From HLUCCA09 sp038745585 (GTDB taxonomy: Bacteria; Pseudomonadota; Alphaproteobacteria; Rhodobacterales; Rhodobacteraceae): a stretch of 64,000 bases of DNA. The first letter of the stretch is position 1; each line of letters opens with the position of its first letter. The notes under the pieces are model-generated. The model saw nothing but the letters and a program-made list of their open reading frames with translations, had not been told where the DNA came from and made no database searches. Positions 7,704 to 15,340 of this stretch are shown piece after piece. A program made the position numbers and the translations under genes. The DNA lies in assembly GCA_038745585.1 (NCBI GenBank), contig JBCDLH010000009.1, positions 62,001-126,000 of the forward strand. Reading direction: 5' to 3'.

Positions 7704-8510
7704 TCAGCCGCGCGCCGTCCGAAAGGGCTCGGGCGACCAGGTGCAGGCATAGCCGTCGCCATCGGGGTCGAGCCCGAGCCGGTCGCGTTCGGGCCCGCCC
7801 GCTTCGAGAAACGCCCGCTGCGCCATATCCGCTCCGGGATAGCGACGGCAGAGCCGCGCGGCGCGGCCCTCGGACGCCAGAAAGCGGTTGTAAAGCTGCT
7901 GGCCGACGGGATGGCGCGTCGCGAGTGCAAAGGCAACGATGTCTGCGCCAATCTCGTCGGGCCGCTCCCCAAGCGGCCGCGGAGCGGCTTCGGCGCGCAA
8001 AGCACGCTGCGCTTGGAGGCGCGCCGCATCGCTCTCGATGCTTTCCCGAGACGCGACGGCTGCAAAACTCTGCTCGTCCGAAAGAGCCGTGCCTCCCCCA
8101 GCCTGCACCGAAGGCGCAATCGCGGGCGTGACCGCGCGCGCCCCCGCCGGGGTCAGCACCGGCGCAACCTCGGGCGGCTCGGAGGAGATCGCAGCTGCAG
8201 ACGGCACCGGCGCGGAGGAACCGATTCCAGCTGCAGCCAGGTCGGCCGAGGTCACGCTCTCAGAGGTGGGCTCCAAAAAGGGCTCCGATACGGGCTCCGT
8301 TGTCGGCTCCGGTCTGGGCCTTGTCCCGCCATAGGGCGCATTAAACACGGCCGGGCCGGCGGCCGCGCGCCGTTCCGCTGCTTGCCGCTCGGCAAGATAG
8401 GTTTCGTAATCGCCAAAGCCGACCCCCGCATCGCGTTCGGCCAAGTCCTGGGAAACGCATGCTCCCAAGGCGGCGCATAGCAGCAGCGCCGGTGTCCATG
8501 TTCTCTGCAT
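7704..8510 (-). CDS. Lipoprotein with C-terminal excalibur-like calcium-binding domain
   Basis: A 268-residue exported lipoprotein: signal peptide MQRTWTPALLLCAALGAC with lipobox LGAC (Cys18). A long Pro/Glu/Ala-rich linker follows. The C-terminal domain has AQRAFLEAGGPERDRLGLD followed by DPDGDGYACTW, the DxDxDGxxC loop of excalibur domains. These domains bind calcium at the cell surface or periplasm; the role here is not known. The linker suggests that the domain is held away from the membrane. Confidence 0.82.
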   Translation of the reverse strand: MQRTWTPALLLCAALGACVSQDLAERDAGVGFGDYETYLAERQAAERRAAAGPAVFNAPYGGTRPRPEPTTEPVSEPFLEPTSESVTSADLAAAGIGSSAPVPSAAAISSEPPEVAPVLTPAGARAVTPAIAPSVQAGGGTALSDEQSFAAVASRESIESDAARLQAQRALRAEAAPRPLGERPDEIGADIVAFALATRHPVGQQLYNRFLASEGRAARLCRRYPGADMAQRAFLEAGGPERDRLGLDPDGDGYACTWSPEPFRTARG

Positions 8511-8596
8511 CGGATCGTCCCGTCCGTTTACTGCTCGTTCACGTCGTCGTCGTGTTCAGTGCCGGTTGTTTCCGGCTTGGCCGCAAGGGCGATGGC

Positions 8597-9004
8597 TTAT
8601 TCAGGCGCCACGGTCACCGGGCGGATGATAGGGTCAATCGCCGTCGGTTGCGGGCCGTAGATCTGGCGTGTGCCCGCCGTCCAGCGCTGCCAGACCCGGA
8701 GATCCGCCGTAATATCGGCCCCTTCGGCCAAAAGCTCGGGCGAGCCCACGTCAACGCTATTGCCATGGAACCCGGGGGGCGGCGCGCCTGTGTTTTCGGG
8801 AGGCAGCTCCACCGGCGTCTGCAGCTGGACTTCGCGGGCGAGATCGCGCCGCTCAGACTCGCTGACCGTGATCGTGCGCAGCTCTGCCGGGCGCGCATCG
8901 GCGCTTGTTGCCGTTGCCGTCTGCGGGTCGGTCGACACACAAGCTGAGAGGAGCGCCGCCGCGCCGATCGCGCTGGATGTGCGGAGGATCGAAGACTTGG
9001 GCAT
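8597..9004 (-). CDS. Small putative lipoprotein, unknown function
   Basis: A 135-residue protein with signal peptide MPKSSILRTSSAIGAAALL and lipobox LSAC. The mature part is polar and rich in Thr, Pro and Glu (TITVSESERRDLAREVQLQ, PPENTGAPPPGFHG) with no recognised domain. The ATG at 9004 is chosen because it gives a complete signal peptide and has GGAG 9 bases upstream; an earlier in-frame start at 9103 would overlap gatA. It follows gatA by 38 bases on the same strand. Confidence 0.75.
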   Translation of the reverse strand: MPKSSILRTSSAIGAAALLSACVSTDPQTATATSADARPAELRTITVSESERRDLAREVQLQTPVELPPENTGAPPPGFHGNSVDVGSPELLAEGADITADLRVWQRWTAGTRQIYGPQPTAIDPIIRPVTVAPE

Positions 9005-9042
9005 CTTGGCTAGCTCCACGGAAAAAGATTTATTGTCCGATG

Positions 9043-10533
9043 TTACCACCACTTCTCGGGTCTGGCCACGAATCCTGCCGCGTTCTCCAGTGCAGCGGCG
9101 CAATCGAGCAACGCTCCCTCTTCCCAGGGGCGGCCAATGAGCTGGAGCCCGAGCGGCAGCCCGTAGGGATCGAGCCCCGCGGGCACGGCGATACCGGGCA
9201 GGCCCGCGAGGTTGACCGTCACCGTGAAAACATCGTTGAGATACATTTTGATCGGGTCGGCATCGTCCATCTCGCCCAAGGGGAACGCCGCCGAGGGCGT
9301 GGCTGGTGTCAGAATCGCGTCGATCCCCCCTGCAAACACCTCTTCGAAGTCGCGCTTGATGAGCGTGCGGACCTTGCGGGCGCGGTTGTAATAGGCGTCA
9401 TAGAAGCCAGCCGAGAGCACGTAGGTTCCGATCATCACCCGCCGCTGGACTTCGTGGCCAAAGCCTTCGGCCCGGGTCTTTTCGTAAAGATCGACGATGC
9501 CCTCGCCCTGTTCGAGCCGCGCCCTGCGCCCAAAGCGCACGCCATCATAACGCGCCAGGTTTGAGGACGCCTCGGCAGGCGCGACCACGTAATAGCAGGG
9601 CAGCGCGTATTTCGTGTGCGGCAACGAGATGTCGACGATCTCCGCCCCAGCGTCGCGCATCATCTCGATGCCTTCGGCCCATAGCGCCTCGATCTCTGCG
9701 GGCATGCCGTCCATCCGGTATTCTTTCGGGATACCGATCTTCTTGCCTCGGACGTCGCCTGTCAGCGCGGCCTCGAAGTCGGGCACTGGCAGATCGGCGG
9801 AGGTCGAGTCCTTCGGGTCGTGTCCGGCCATCGCCTCTAGCATGATCGCGGCGTCGCGCACTGAGCGGACCATGGGCCCCGCCTGATCGAGGGAGGAGGC
9901 GAACGCGACGATGCCCCACCGCGAGACACGCCCATAGGTCGGCTTCATGCCGACGATCCCCGTCAGCGCGGCAGGTTGGCGGATCGAGCCGCCGGTATCG
10001 GTGCCGGTCGCCGCGAGGCAGAGATGTGCCGAAACGGCCGAGGCCGAGCCGCCCGACGATCCCCCGGGTGTCAGCTCTGAGTTGCCGCCCTGAGTGCGCC
10101 AGGGGTTCACGGCGTTTCCGTAGGTCGAGGTCTCGTTCGAGGAGCCCATGGCGAACTCGTCCATGTTGAGCTTGCCGAGCATCACCGCGCCCGCACGCCA
10201 AAGCTGCGCAGTTACAGTGCTCTCATATTCCGGGTGGAAGCCTTCGAGGATCTTTGAGGCTGCCTGGCTCGGCACACCCTGGGTGCAAAAGAGATCCTTT
10301 ATGCCGACCGGAATACCGCACATCGCGGGCGCATCGCCCGCCGCGAGCCGCGCCTCGGCGGCGTGGGCCTGTTCCATCGCAATCTCGGGCGTCAGATGTA
10401 CGAAGGCGTTGAGCGCTCCGGCTGCTTCGGTCCGCTTGAGGCAGGCCTCTGTCAAAGCGGTGGGCGAGGTTTCGCCCGACCGCAGCGCGTCGCGGGCCTC
10501 CGCGATCGTTAGGTCAGCCAGGTCGTCCGACAT
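9043..10533 (-). CDS. gatA: Asp-tRNA(Asn)/Glu-tRNA(Gln) amidotransferase subunit A
   Basis: A 496-residue amidase-signature protein, the glutaminase subunit of the GatCAB complex that converts misacylated Glu-tRNA(Gln) or Asp-tRNA(Asn) to the amide forms in the cytoplasm. The Ser-cisSer-Lys triad is visible: Lys79 in GIPVGIKDLF, Ser159 in TPGGSSGGSASAV, nucleophile Ser183 in DTGGSIRQPAAL. Length and motifs match GatA rather than generic amidases, and it sits directly after gatC with 2 bases between. No gatB is in the window. Confidence 0.97.
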   Translation of the reverse strand: MSDDLADLTIAEARDALRSGETSPTALTEACLKRTEAAGALNAFVHLTPEIAMEQAHAAEARLAAGDAPAMCGIPVGIKDLFCTQGVPSQAASKILEGFHPEYESTVTAQLWRAGAVMLGKLNMDEFAMGSSNETSTYGNAVNPWRTQGGNSELTPGGSSGGSASAVSAHLCLAATGTDTGGSIRQPAALTGIVGMKPTYGRVSRWGIVAFASSLDQAGPMVRSVRDAAIMLEAMAGHDPKDSTSADLPVPDFEAALTGDVRGKKIGIPKEYRMDGMPAEIEALWAEGIEMMRDAGAEIVDISLPHTKYALPCYYVVAPAEASSNLARYDGVRFGRRARLEQGEGIVDLYEKTRAEGFGHEVQRRVMIGTYVLSAGFYDAYYNRARKVRTLIKRDFEEVFAGGIDAILTPATPSAAFPLGEMDDADPIKMYLNDVFTVTVNLAGLPGIAVPAGLDPYGLPLGLQLIGRPWEEGALLDCAAALENAAGFVARPEKWW

Positions 10534-10535
10534 TG

Positions 10536-10823
10536 TTATTCCACCACTTTCGGAACGGCGAAGAACCCTTCGTGCGCATCCGGCGCATTCTTCAGGACCT
10601 TGTCCGGGTAACCGCCATCGCTCACGCCATCCGCGCGCCGCTTGAGCCGCATCGGCGTTACCGAGGTCATCGGTTCGACCCCGTCGATATCAACCTCGCC
10701 CAATTGCTCGATAAAGCCGAGGATCGCGTTGAATTCCTGCGCAAGCGCGGGCAGATGCGCCTCATCGACGCGAATGCGGGCGAGCTTGGCGACCTTGCGC
10801 GCCGTCTCGATATCTATGGACAT
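10536..10823 (-). CDS. gatC: Asp-tRNA(Asn)/Glu-tRNA(Gln) amidotransferase subunit C
   Basis: A 95-residue GatC: MSIDIETARKVAKLARI with the typical helical N-terminus, then EFNAILGFIEQLGEVDIDGV and the VTPMRLKRRADGVSDG core. GatC wraps around GatA and holds it to GatB. The ATG at 10823 is the family start; a longer in-frame start adds 51 residues foreign to the family. It is the first gene of gatCA and is divergent from the hydratase-hydantoinase operon at 11019. Confidence 0.96.
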   Translation of the reverse strand: MSIDIETARKVAKLARIRVDEAHLPALAQEFNAILGFIEQLGEVDIDGVEPMTSVTPMRLKRRADGVSDGGYPDKVLKNAPDAHEGFFAVPKVVE

Positions 10824-11018
10824 AGGGCCTCCGATGCGAAGGGTGGCCGCCTGCGCGCGCCGTTTAATCGGACGCGGTGTAGTGCGTCGCTGCGTGGCTC
10901 GCAAGCGAGAGCTGCCGATGGTCAGACCGGAGCGCTGGCTTGAAGACGGGTTGCAGAGCCGCACAATATGTCGCACCCCTCAGGGCAATCCCGCGCGCCC
11001 ACAGCCCCGGAGCCTCGC

Positions 11019-12278
11019 ATGAGCGCAACGCTTGCCGAAAAGATCATCGCGCGCGCCGCGGCACGGCCCTCGGTCACGCCGGGCGAGGTCGTCACGGCTC
11101 GGGTCGATCTGGCGATGATCCACGATTCGGGCGGCCCCCGCCGCGTCGCGCCGATCCTCAAAGAGCTGGGCGTGGGCCTCTGGGACGCCGATAAAGTCGT
11201 TCTGATTTCGGATCACTTTGTGCCTGGTGATACCGAGGAAGGCGCGACCATCCTTCGGCTCACGCGCGATTGGGCCCGCAAGACCGGCGTGCGCTTTCAC
11301 GATGGCGAGGGGATCTGCCACGTCGTTCTGCCCGAAAGCGGCCAGCTTCAGCCCGGCTTCTTCGTCGTGGGCGGCGACAGCCATTCGCCCACGGGCGGCG
11401 CATTCGGCGCTTTCATGTTTGGCATCGGCGCGACAGAGATGGCGGGCGTCCTGGCGACAGGTGAGATCTGGGTCAAGGTGCCTGAGACGATCCTGATCGA
11501 GTGGCGGGGTGCCCTCAATCCGGGCGTCATGGCCAAAGACATGATGCTTGCGCTCTGCGGTCGTCTTGGCATGGATGGCGGGCGCTATCAGGCCATTGAA
11601 TACACCGGCACAGCGATCAAGGCGCTCGGCATGCAAGAGCGGATGACGCTGGCCAACATGGCGGCGGAGCTCGGCGGTCAGGTTGGTCTGATCGCGCCGG
11701 ATGAGACGACGTCGGCCTTTCTGCGCCAGGTCGGCGCAGACGTACCCGACTTCTGCGATCTCAAGACGGACGCTGGCGCCGCCACTGCAGACCACCACAT
11801 TTTCGATGCGAGCGCGCTTGCGCCCCAGGTCGCCGCGCCGCATTCGCCCGCCAATGCGATGGACGCCCTCGCCGCAGAACCGACCGCGGTTAACGTCGCT
11901 TATATCGGCGCGTGTACAGGCGCGAAATACACCGATCTTGCGGCCGCGGCCGCCATCCTGCGCGGCAAGCGTCTTGCACCCGGGGTGGAATTGCTCGTGG
12001 CCCCTTCCTCCAAGCGTGATCAGGATCGTGCTGCGGAGGAGGGAATTATGGGCGTCTTTGAGTCCGCGGGTGCAAAGATCCTGCCCAATGCCTGCGGGAT
12101 CTGCGCAGGCTATGGCACCCACCGGCTGGACGCCGGTGTCACCTGTATCTCCTCGACAGCGCGCAACTTTCGCGGGCGCATGGGCGACAAGGATAGTCGC
12201 GTTTGGCTCGGCTCGCCGTTGACCGTCGCTGCCTCTGCAATCCGCGGTCAGATCGCTGATCCGCGCGAGATGCTCTAA
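11019..12278 (+). CDS. LeuC/aconitase-family hydratase large subunit (DmdA-like)
   Basis: A 419-residue aconitase-superfamily large subunit of the short IPMI type. The three [4Fe-4S] ligands are present: Cys299 (GACTGAKYTDL), Cys359 and Cys362 (PNACGICAGYG). GDSHSPTGGAFGAF and the SSTARNFRGRMGDKDS substrate loop are also clear. It should dehydrate/rehydrate a malate-type acid together with the small subunit at 12278. The linked lyase and hydantoinase genes argue against a leucine-pathway role and favour a 2,3-dimethylmalate dehydratase-like (DmdA) enzyme, which is inference. GGAG 6 bases before ATG 11019 sets the start. First gene of a seven-gene operon. Confidence 0.88.
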   Translation: MSATLAEKIIARAAARPSVTPGEVVTARVDLAMIHDSGGPRRVAPILKELGVGLWDADKVVLISDHFVPGDTEEGATILRLTRDWARKTGVRFHDGEGICHVVLPESGQLQPGFFVVGGDSHSPTGGAFGAFMFGIGATEMAGVLATGEIWVKVPETILIEWRGALNPGVMAKDMMLALCGRLGMDGGRYQAIEYTGTAIKALGMQERMTLANMAAELGGQVGLIAPDETTSAFLRQVGADVPDFCDLKTDAGAATADHHIFDASALAPQVAAPHSPANAMDALAAEPTAVNVAYIGACTGAKYTDLAAAAAILRGKRLAPGVELLVAPSSKRDQDRAAEEGIMGVFESAGAKILPNACGICAGYGTHRLDAGVTCISSTARNFRGRMGDKDSRVWLGSPLTVAASAIRGQIADPREML

Positions 12279-12763
12279 TGGGGCGGATTTTCCTTTTAGG
12301 GGACGATATCGACACCGATCAACTCGCTCCCGGGCAATACATGCGCGGCGGGATCGAGGCACTGTCCGCCCATTGCCTCGAAGCTGTCCGTTCGGATTTT
12401 GCCCGCGATGTGCGCCCGGGCGACATTCTAGTTGCGGGCAAGAACTTTGGCGCTGGGTCTTCGCGCGAGCAAGCCGCGGAGGCACTCCGCTTTCTGGGCC
12501 TCTCGGCCGTGATTGCTCGCTCCTTCGCCGGAATCTTCTATCGCAATGCCGTCAATCTGGGACTGCCTGTCCTCGTCGCGCCGTCGGTCGACGGGATCGA
12601 CGAGGGGGATGAGGCGGACGTTGATCCGCGCGCCGGCCTCCTCCGGCTGACAGTCAAGCGCCGGGAGCTCGCGCTCGAGCCGATGCCCGAGAACCTGGCC
12701 CGCATCATTGCCGATGGCGGGCTCGTGGCACATCTCAAAAAGCGCTTCGCGGAGGCCAGATGA
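12278..12763 (+). CDS. LeuD/aconitase-family hydratase small subunit (DmdB-like)
   Basis: A 161-residue swivel-domain subunit. MGRIFLLGDDIDTDQLAPGQ is the family N-terminus (normally DNIDTD), and GKNFGAGSSREQAAEAL is the substrate-carboxylate loop; SFAGIFYRNAVNLGLPVL follows. It completes the active site of the large subunit. Its ATG shares one base with the upstream TAA, so the two are translationally coupled and presumably made in equal amounts. Length fits the short IPMI/homoaconitase/DmdB form (about 160-170) rather than the bacterial LeuD of about 200. Confidence 0.88.
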   Translation: MGRIFLLGDDIDTDQLAPGQYMRGGIEALSAHCLEAVRSDFARDVRPGDILVAGKNFGAGSSREQAAEALRFLGLSAVIARSFAGIFYRNAVNLGLPVLVAPSVDGIDEGDEADVDPRAGLLRLTVKRRELALEPMPENLARIIADGGLVAHLKKRFAEAR

Positions 12764-13617
12764 GCTTGCGCGCGCTGCTTAACGGGCCCGAGATCCTCCT
12801 CGCACCCGGCGTCTGCGATGCGTTGACGGCGCGGATCGCCGAACGCGCCGGCGCGCGCGCGCTCTACCTCTCTGGTGCCGCGCTTTCCTATACGCGGTTC
12901 GGACAGCCCGATATCGGGCTCGTTTCCATGACAGAGGTCGTCGACCACGTCGCCGCCATTCGCGACCGGACGCCCCTGCCGCTGATCGTCGACGCCGATA
13001 CCGGCTTTGGCAATGCGCTCAACTTGCAACGCACGATGCGCGCTCTTGAGCGAGCCGGCGCACATGCGCTGCAGATTGAGGACCAGACGCTGCCCAAACG
13101 CTGCGGTCACCTGAGCGGCAAAACGCTCGTGTCCACATCCGAGATGGTCGGCAAGCTTCGCGCCGCCGCCGACGTGAGGGTGTCGGACGAAACGCTGATC
13201 ATCGCGCGCACGGATGCGATTGCCGTCGAAAGCTTCGACGCTGCGCTGGAGCGTGCCGAGGCCTATCGAGAGGCGGGCGCAGACGTGCTTTTCATCGAAG
13301 CGCCCCGGAGCCGGGCGGAGCTTCAATCCATCGCAGCGTGCTTTCGCGGCCGCGCGCCGCTGATGGCGAATATGGTCGAGGGCGGCCAGACGCCGATGGG
13401 CAGCGCGGCAGACCTCCAAGACCTCGGCTTTTCGCTGGTGATCTTCCCAGGCGGCATCGTGCGCGCCCTGGCAAAGACTGCAGAGGGCTTCTATGCGAGC
13501 CTTCTCGACAGCGGATCGACGGATGATTACCGCGCGCAGATGCACGACTTTGCCGGGCTCGGTGAGATCCTCGGCACACAAGAAATGTTAGAAAAAGGCA
13601 AGCGCTATGGCGATTGA
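12760..13617 (+). CDS. Isocitrate lyase/PEP mutase-family C-C lyase (Dml-like)
   Basis: A 285-residue TIM-barrel lyase. VDADTGFGN (about residues 78-85) gives the Mg-binding acids, and KRCGH (113-117) carries the catalytic Cys115 found in isocitrate, 2-methylisocitrate and 2,3-dimethylmalate lyases but not in PEP mutases. LYLSGAALSY and IIARTDA are also conserved. It probably splits a 2-hydroxydicarboxylate to pyruvate or glyoxylate plus a short acid. Coupling to the hydratase (4-base ATGA overlap) makes a 2,3-disubstituted malate the natural guess; methylisocitrate is the alternative. Confidence 0.88.
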   Translation: MSLRALLNGPEILLAPGVCDALTARIAERAGARALYLSGAALSYTRFGQPDIGLVSMTEVVDHVAAIRDRTPLPLIVDADTGFGNALNLQRTMRALERAGAHALQIEDQTLPKRCGHLSGKTLVSTSEMVGKLRAAADVRVSDETLIIARTDAIAVESFDAALERAEAYREAGADVLFIEAPRSRAELQSIAACFRGRAPLMANMVEGGQTPMGSAADLQDLGFSLVIFPGGIVRALAKTAEGFYASLLDSGSTDDYRAQMHDFAGLGEILGTQEMLEKGKRYGD

Positions 13618-15340
13618 TCCGGTCACACTCGCAATCCTCAAGGGCCGATTTGAGCAGATCGCGGACGAGATGGACGCCACGCTCTTCCGCTCCGCCTTTA
13701 ACCCGATCATCGCCGAAGCGCACGACGCCTCCCACGGACTCTATGACGCCGAAACCGGAGAGACGCTCGTCCAGGGCAAGTCCGGCCTGCCGATCTTCGT
13801 CGGCGTCATGGCCTTTGCCGTCAAAGCGGTGATCGAGAAGGCCGCGCGCAGGGATGGCATCCGGGAGGGCGATGTTTGGATCTTCAACGATCCCTATGAT
13901 GGCGGCACGCATCTCTCGGATTTCCGCCTAGTCAAACCTGTTTTCCGCAACGGTGCGCTCTTTTGCTTTTTGGCCTCGGTTGGGCATTGGCACGATGTCG
14001 GCGGCAACGTGCCGGGCAATTACAACCCCGCCGCGACCGAGAGCTTTCAGGAAGGGATGATGATCCCGCCCGTAAAGCTTTATGATCGCGGCGAGTTTCG
14101 CCAGGATATGGTCGACATCCTGCGGGCCAATTCGCGTCAGCCTGGCGCGCTCTACGGCGATCTGAACGGACAGATCGGGGCGCTCGATCTCGGCGAACGT
14201 CGCCTGCAGGACCTCCTCGCGGAGTACGGCGCAGAGACGGCAAAAGCCGCACTTACCGCCTTGCGTAGCCGGGCGGCGAAGATGATGCGCGCGCGCATAG
14301 CCGCGCTGCCGGATGGGACGGTGTCGGCCGAGGACTGGCTTGACAACGACGGGATCACCGACGCGCCGCTGAAAATCGCGCTCGACCTGACCATCGAAGG
14401 CGAAACGATGGTGCTCGACTTTTCGCGCTCGTCGTCCGCCTGTCGCGGACCCGTTAACATCTCGCGCGCGACCACCATCGCGGCCTGCTATGTCGCGTTG
14501 AAGCACGTCTTTAGCGAGGTGCCGGCCAATGCTGGGGTGCTTGAGCCCGTGATGTTCGAAATAGACAAGAACTCGCTTCTTTCTGTCACTGCGCCGAAGC
14601 CCGTGGGCGGCTACACCGAAACGATCATGCGCCTGATTGACGTAGTCTTTCAGGCGATCGCAGAAATCGCCCCCGAAGACGCCATGGCCTGCGCCTATGG
14701 CACGATCAACGCGCTCTCTCTTGCGGGGCATCGGGCGCATGGCGCGCGCTGGGTCATGTTCTCGTTCTTTGGCGGCGGCCATGGCGCACATGCCGCAGGC
14801 GACGGCCTCAATCACGGCAATGCACCGATCTCGACGGCAACGATCCCGCCGCTCGAGATCCTCGAAGCCGCCTACCCCGTGCGCTTTACCCAATGGGCGC
14901 TCCGTCAAGACAGCGGCGGACCGGGACGCTATCGCGGCGGGCTTGGCGCCGTCTACGAGATCGCTCTCCTTGAGGACGAGGCCGACGCCTTTCTTTTTGG
15001 GGAACGCGGCAAGGTCCCGCCGCGCGGGGTTTGCGGTGGCGCGGACGGCGCGGCCAACCGCTTCACCTACGAGCAGGCGGATGGCGTACACGCGCCGCCG
15101 ATGATCTCAAAAATGGTCGGTATTCATTTGAAAAAAGGACAAAAAGTTCGCCTGGAGACACCGGGCGGCGGCGGCTATGGGGACCCGGAGACGCGCCGAG
15201 CCGAGGCAGTCGCGGCGGATGTGGTCGAGGGCTATGTCACGCCGACAGCGGCCCGTGACGTGTACTGTGTCGCGCTAACGGATTCGGGCGGCGTCGATGC
15301 GGCAGCGACCGCGGTCTTGCGGGGCGGAAGAGCCGCATGA
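13607..15340 (+). CDS. Hydantoinase B/oxoprolinase family protein (HyuB)
   Basis: A 577-residue HyuB/OplahB-type subunit. MAIDPVTLAILKGRFEQIAD and EMDATLFRSAFNPIIAEAHD open the family; IFNDPYDGGTHLSDF, HWHDVGGNVPGN and the C-terminal TPGGGGYGDPETR follow. With HyuA it forms an ATP-dependent enzyme that opens a cyclic amide or imide (hydantoin, 5-oxoproline, caprolactam) or, in relatives, carboxylates a ketone. The start overlaps the lyase stop by 11 bases. The family does not reveal the substrate. Reading B before A is reversed from some hyu operons. Confidence 0.9.
   Translation: MAIDPVTLAILKGRFEQIADEMDATLFRSAFNPIIAEAHDASHGLYDAETGETLVQGKSGLPIFVGVMAFAVKAVIEKAARRDGIREGDVWIFNDPYDGGTHLSDFRLVKPVFRNGALFCFLASVGHWHDVGGNVPGNYNPAATESFQEGMMIPPVKLYDRGEFRQDMVDILRANSRQPGALYGDLNGQIGALDLGERRLQDLLAEYGAETAKAALTALRSRAAKMMRARIAALPDGTVSAEDWLDNDGITDAPLKIALDLTIEGETMVLDFSRSSSACRGPVNISRATTIAACYVALKHVFSEVPANAGVLEPVMFEIDKNSLLSVTAPKPVGGYTETIMRLIDVVFQAIAEIAPEDAMACAYGTINALSLAGHRAHGARWVMFSFFGGGHGAHAAGDGLNHGNAPISTATIPPLEILEAAYPVRFTQWALRQDSGGPGRYRGGLGAVYEIALLEDEADAFLFGERGKVPPRGVCGGADGAANRFTYEQADGVHAPPMISKMVGIHLKKGQKVRLETPGGGGYGDPETRRAEAVAADVVEGYVTPTAARDVYCVALTDSGGVDAAATAVLRGGRAA

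Noticed and set aside
11019..12763. Annotation as leuCD for leucine synthesis
   Set aside because: Subunit lengths are the short type and the genes are coupled to a C-C lyase and HyuAB rather than leuB or leuA.
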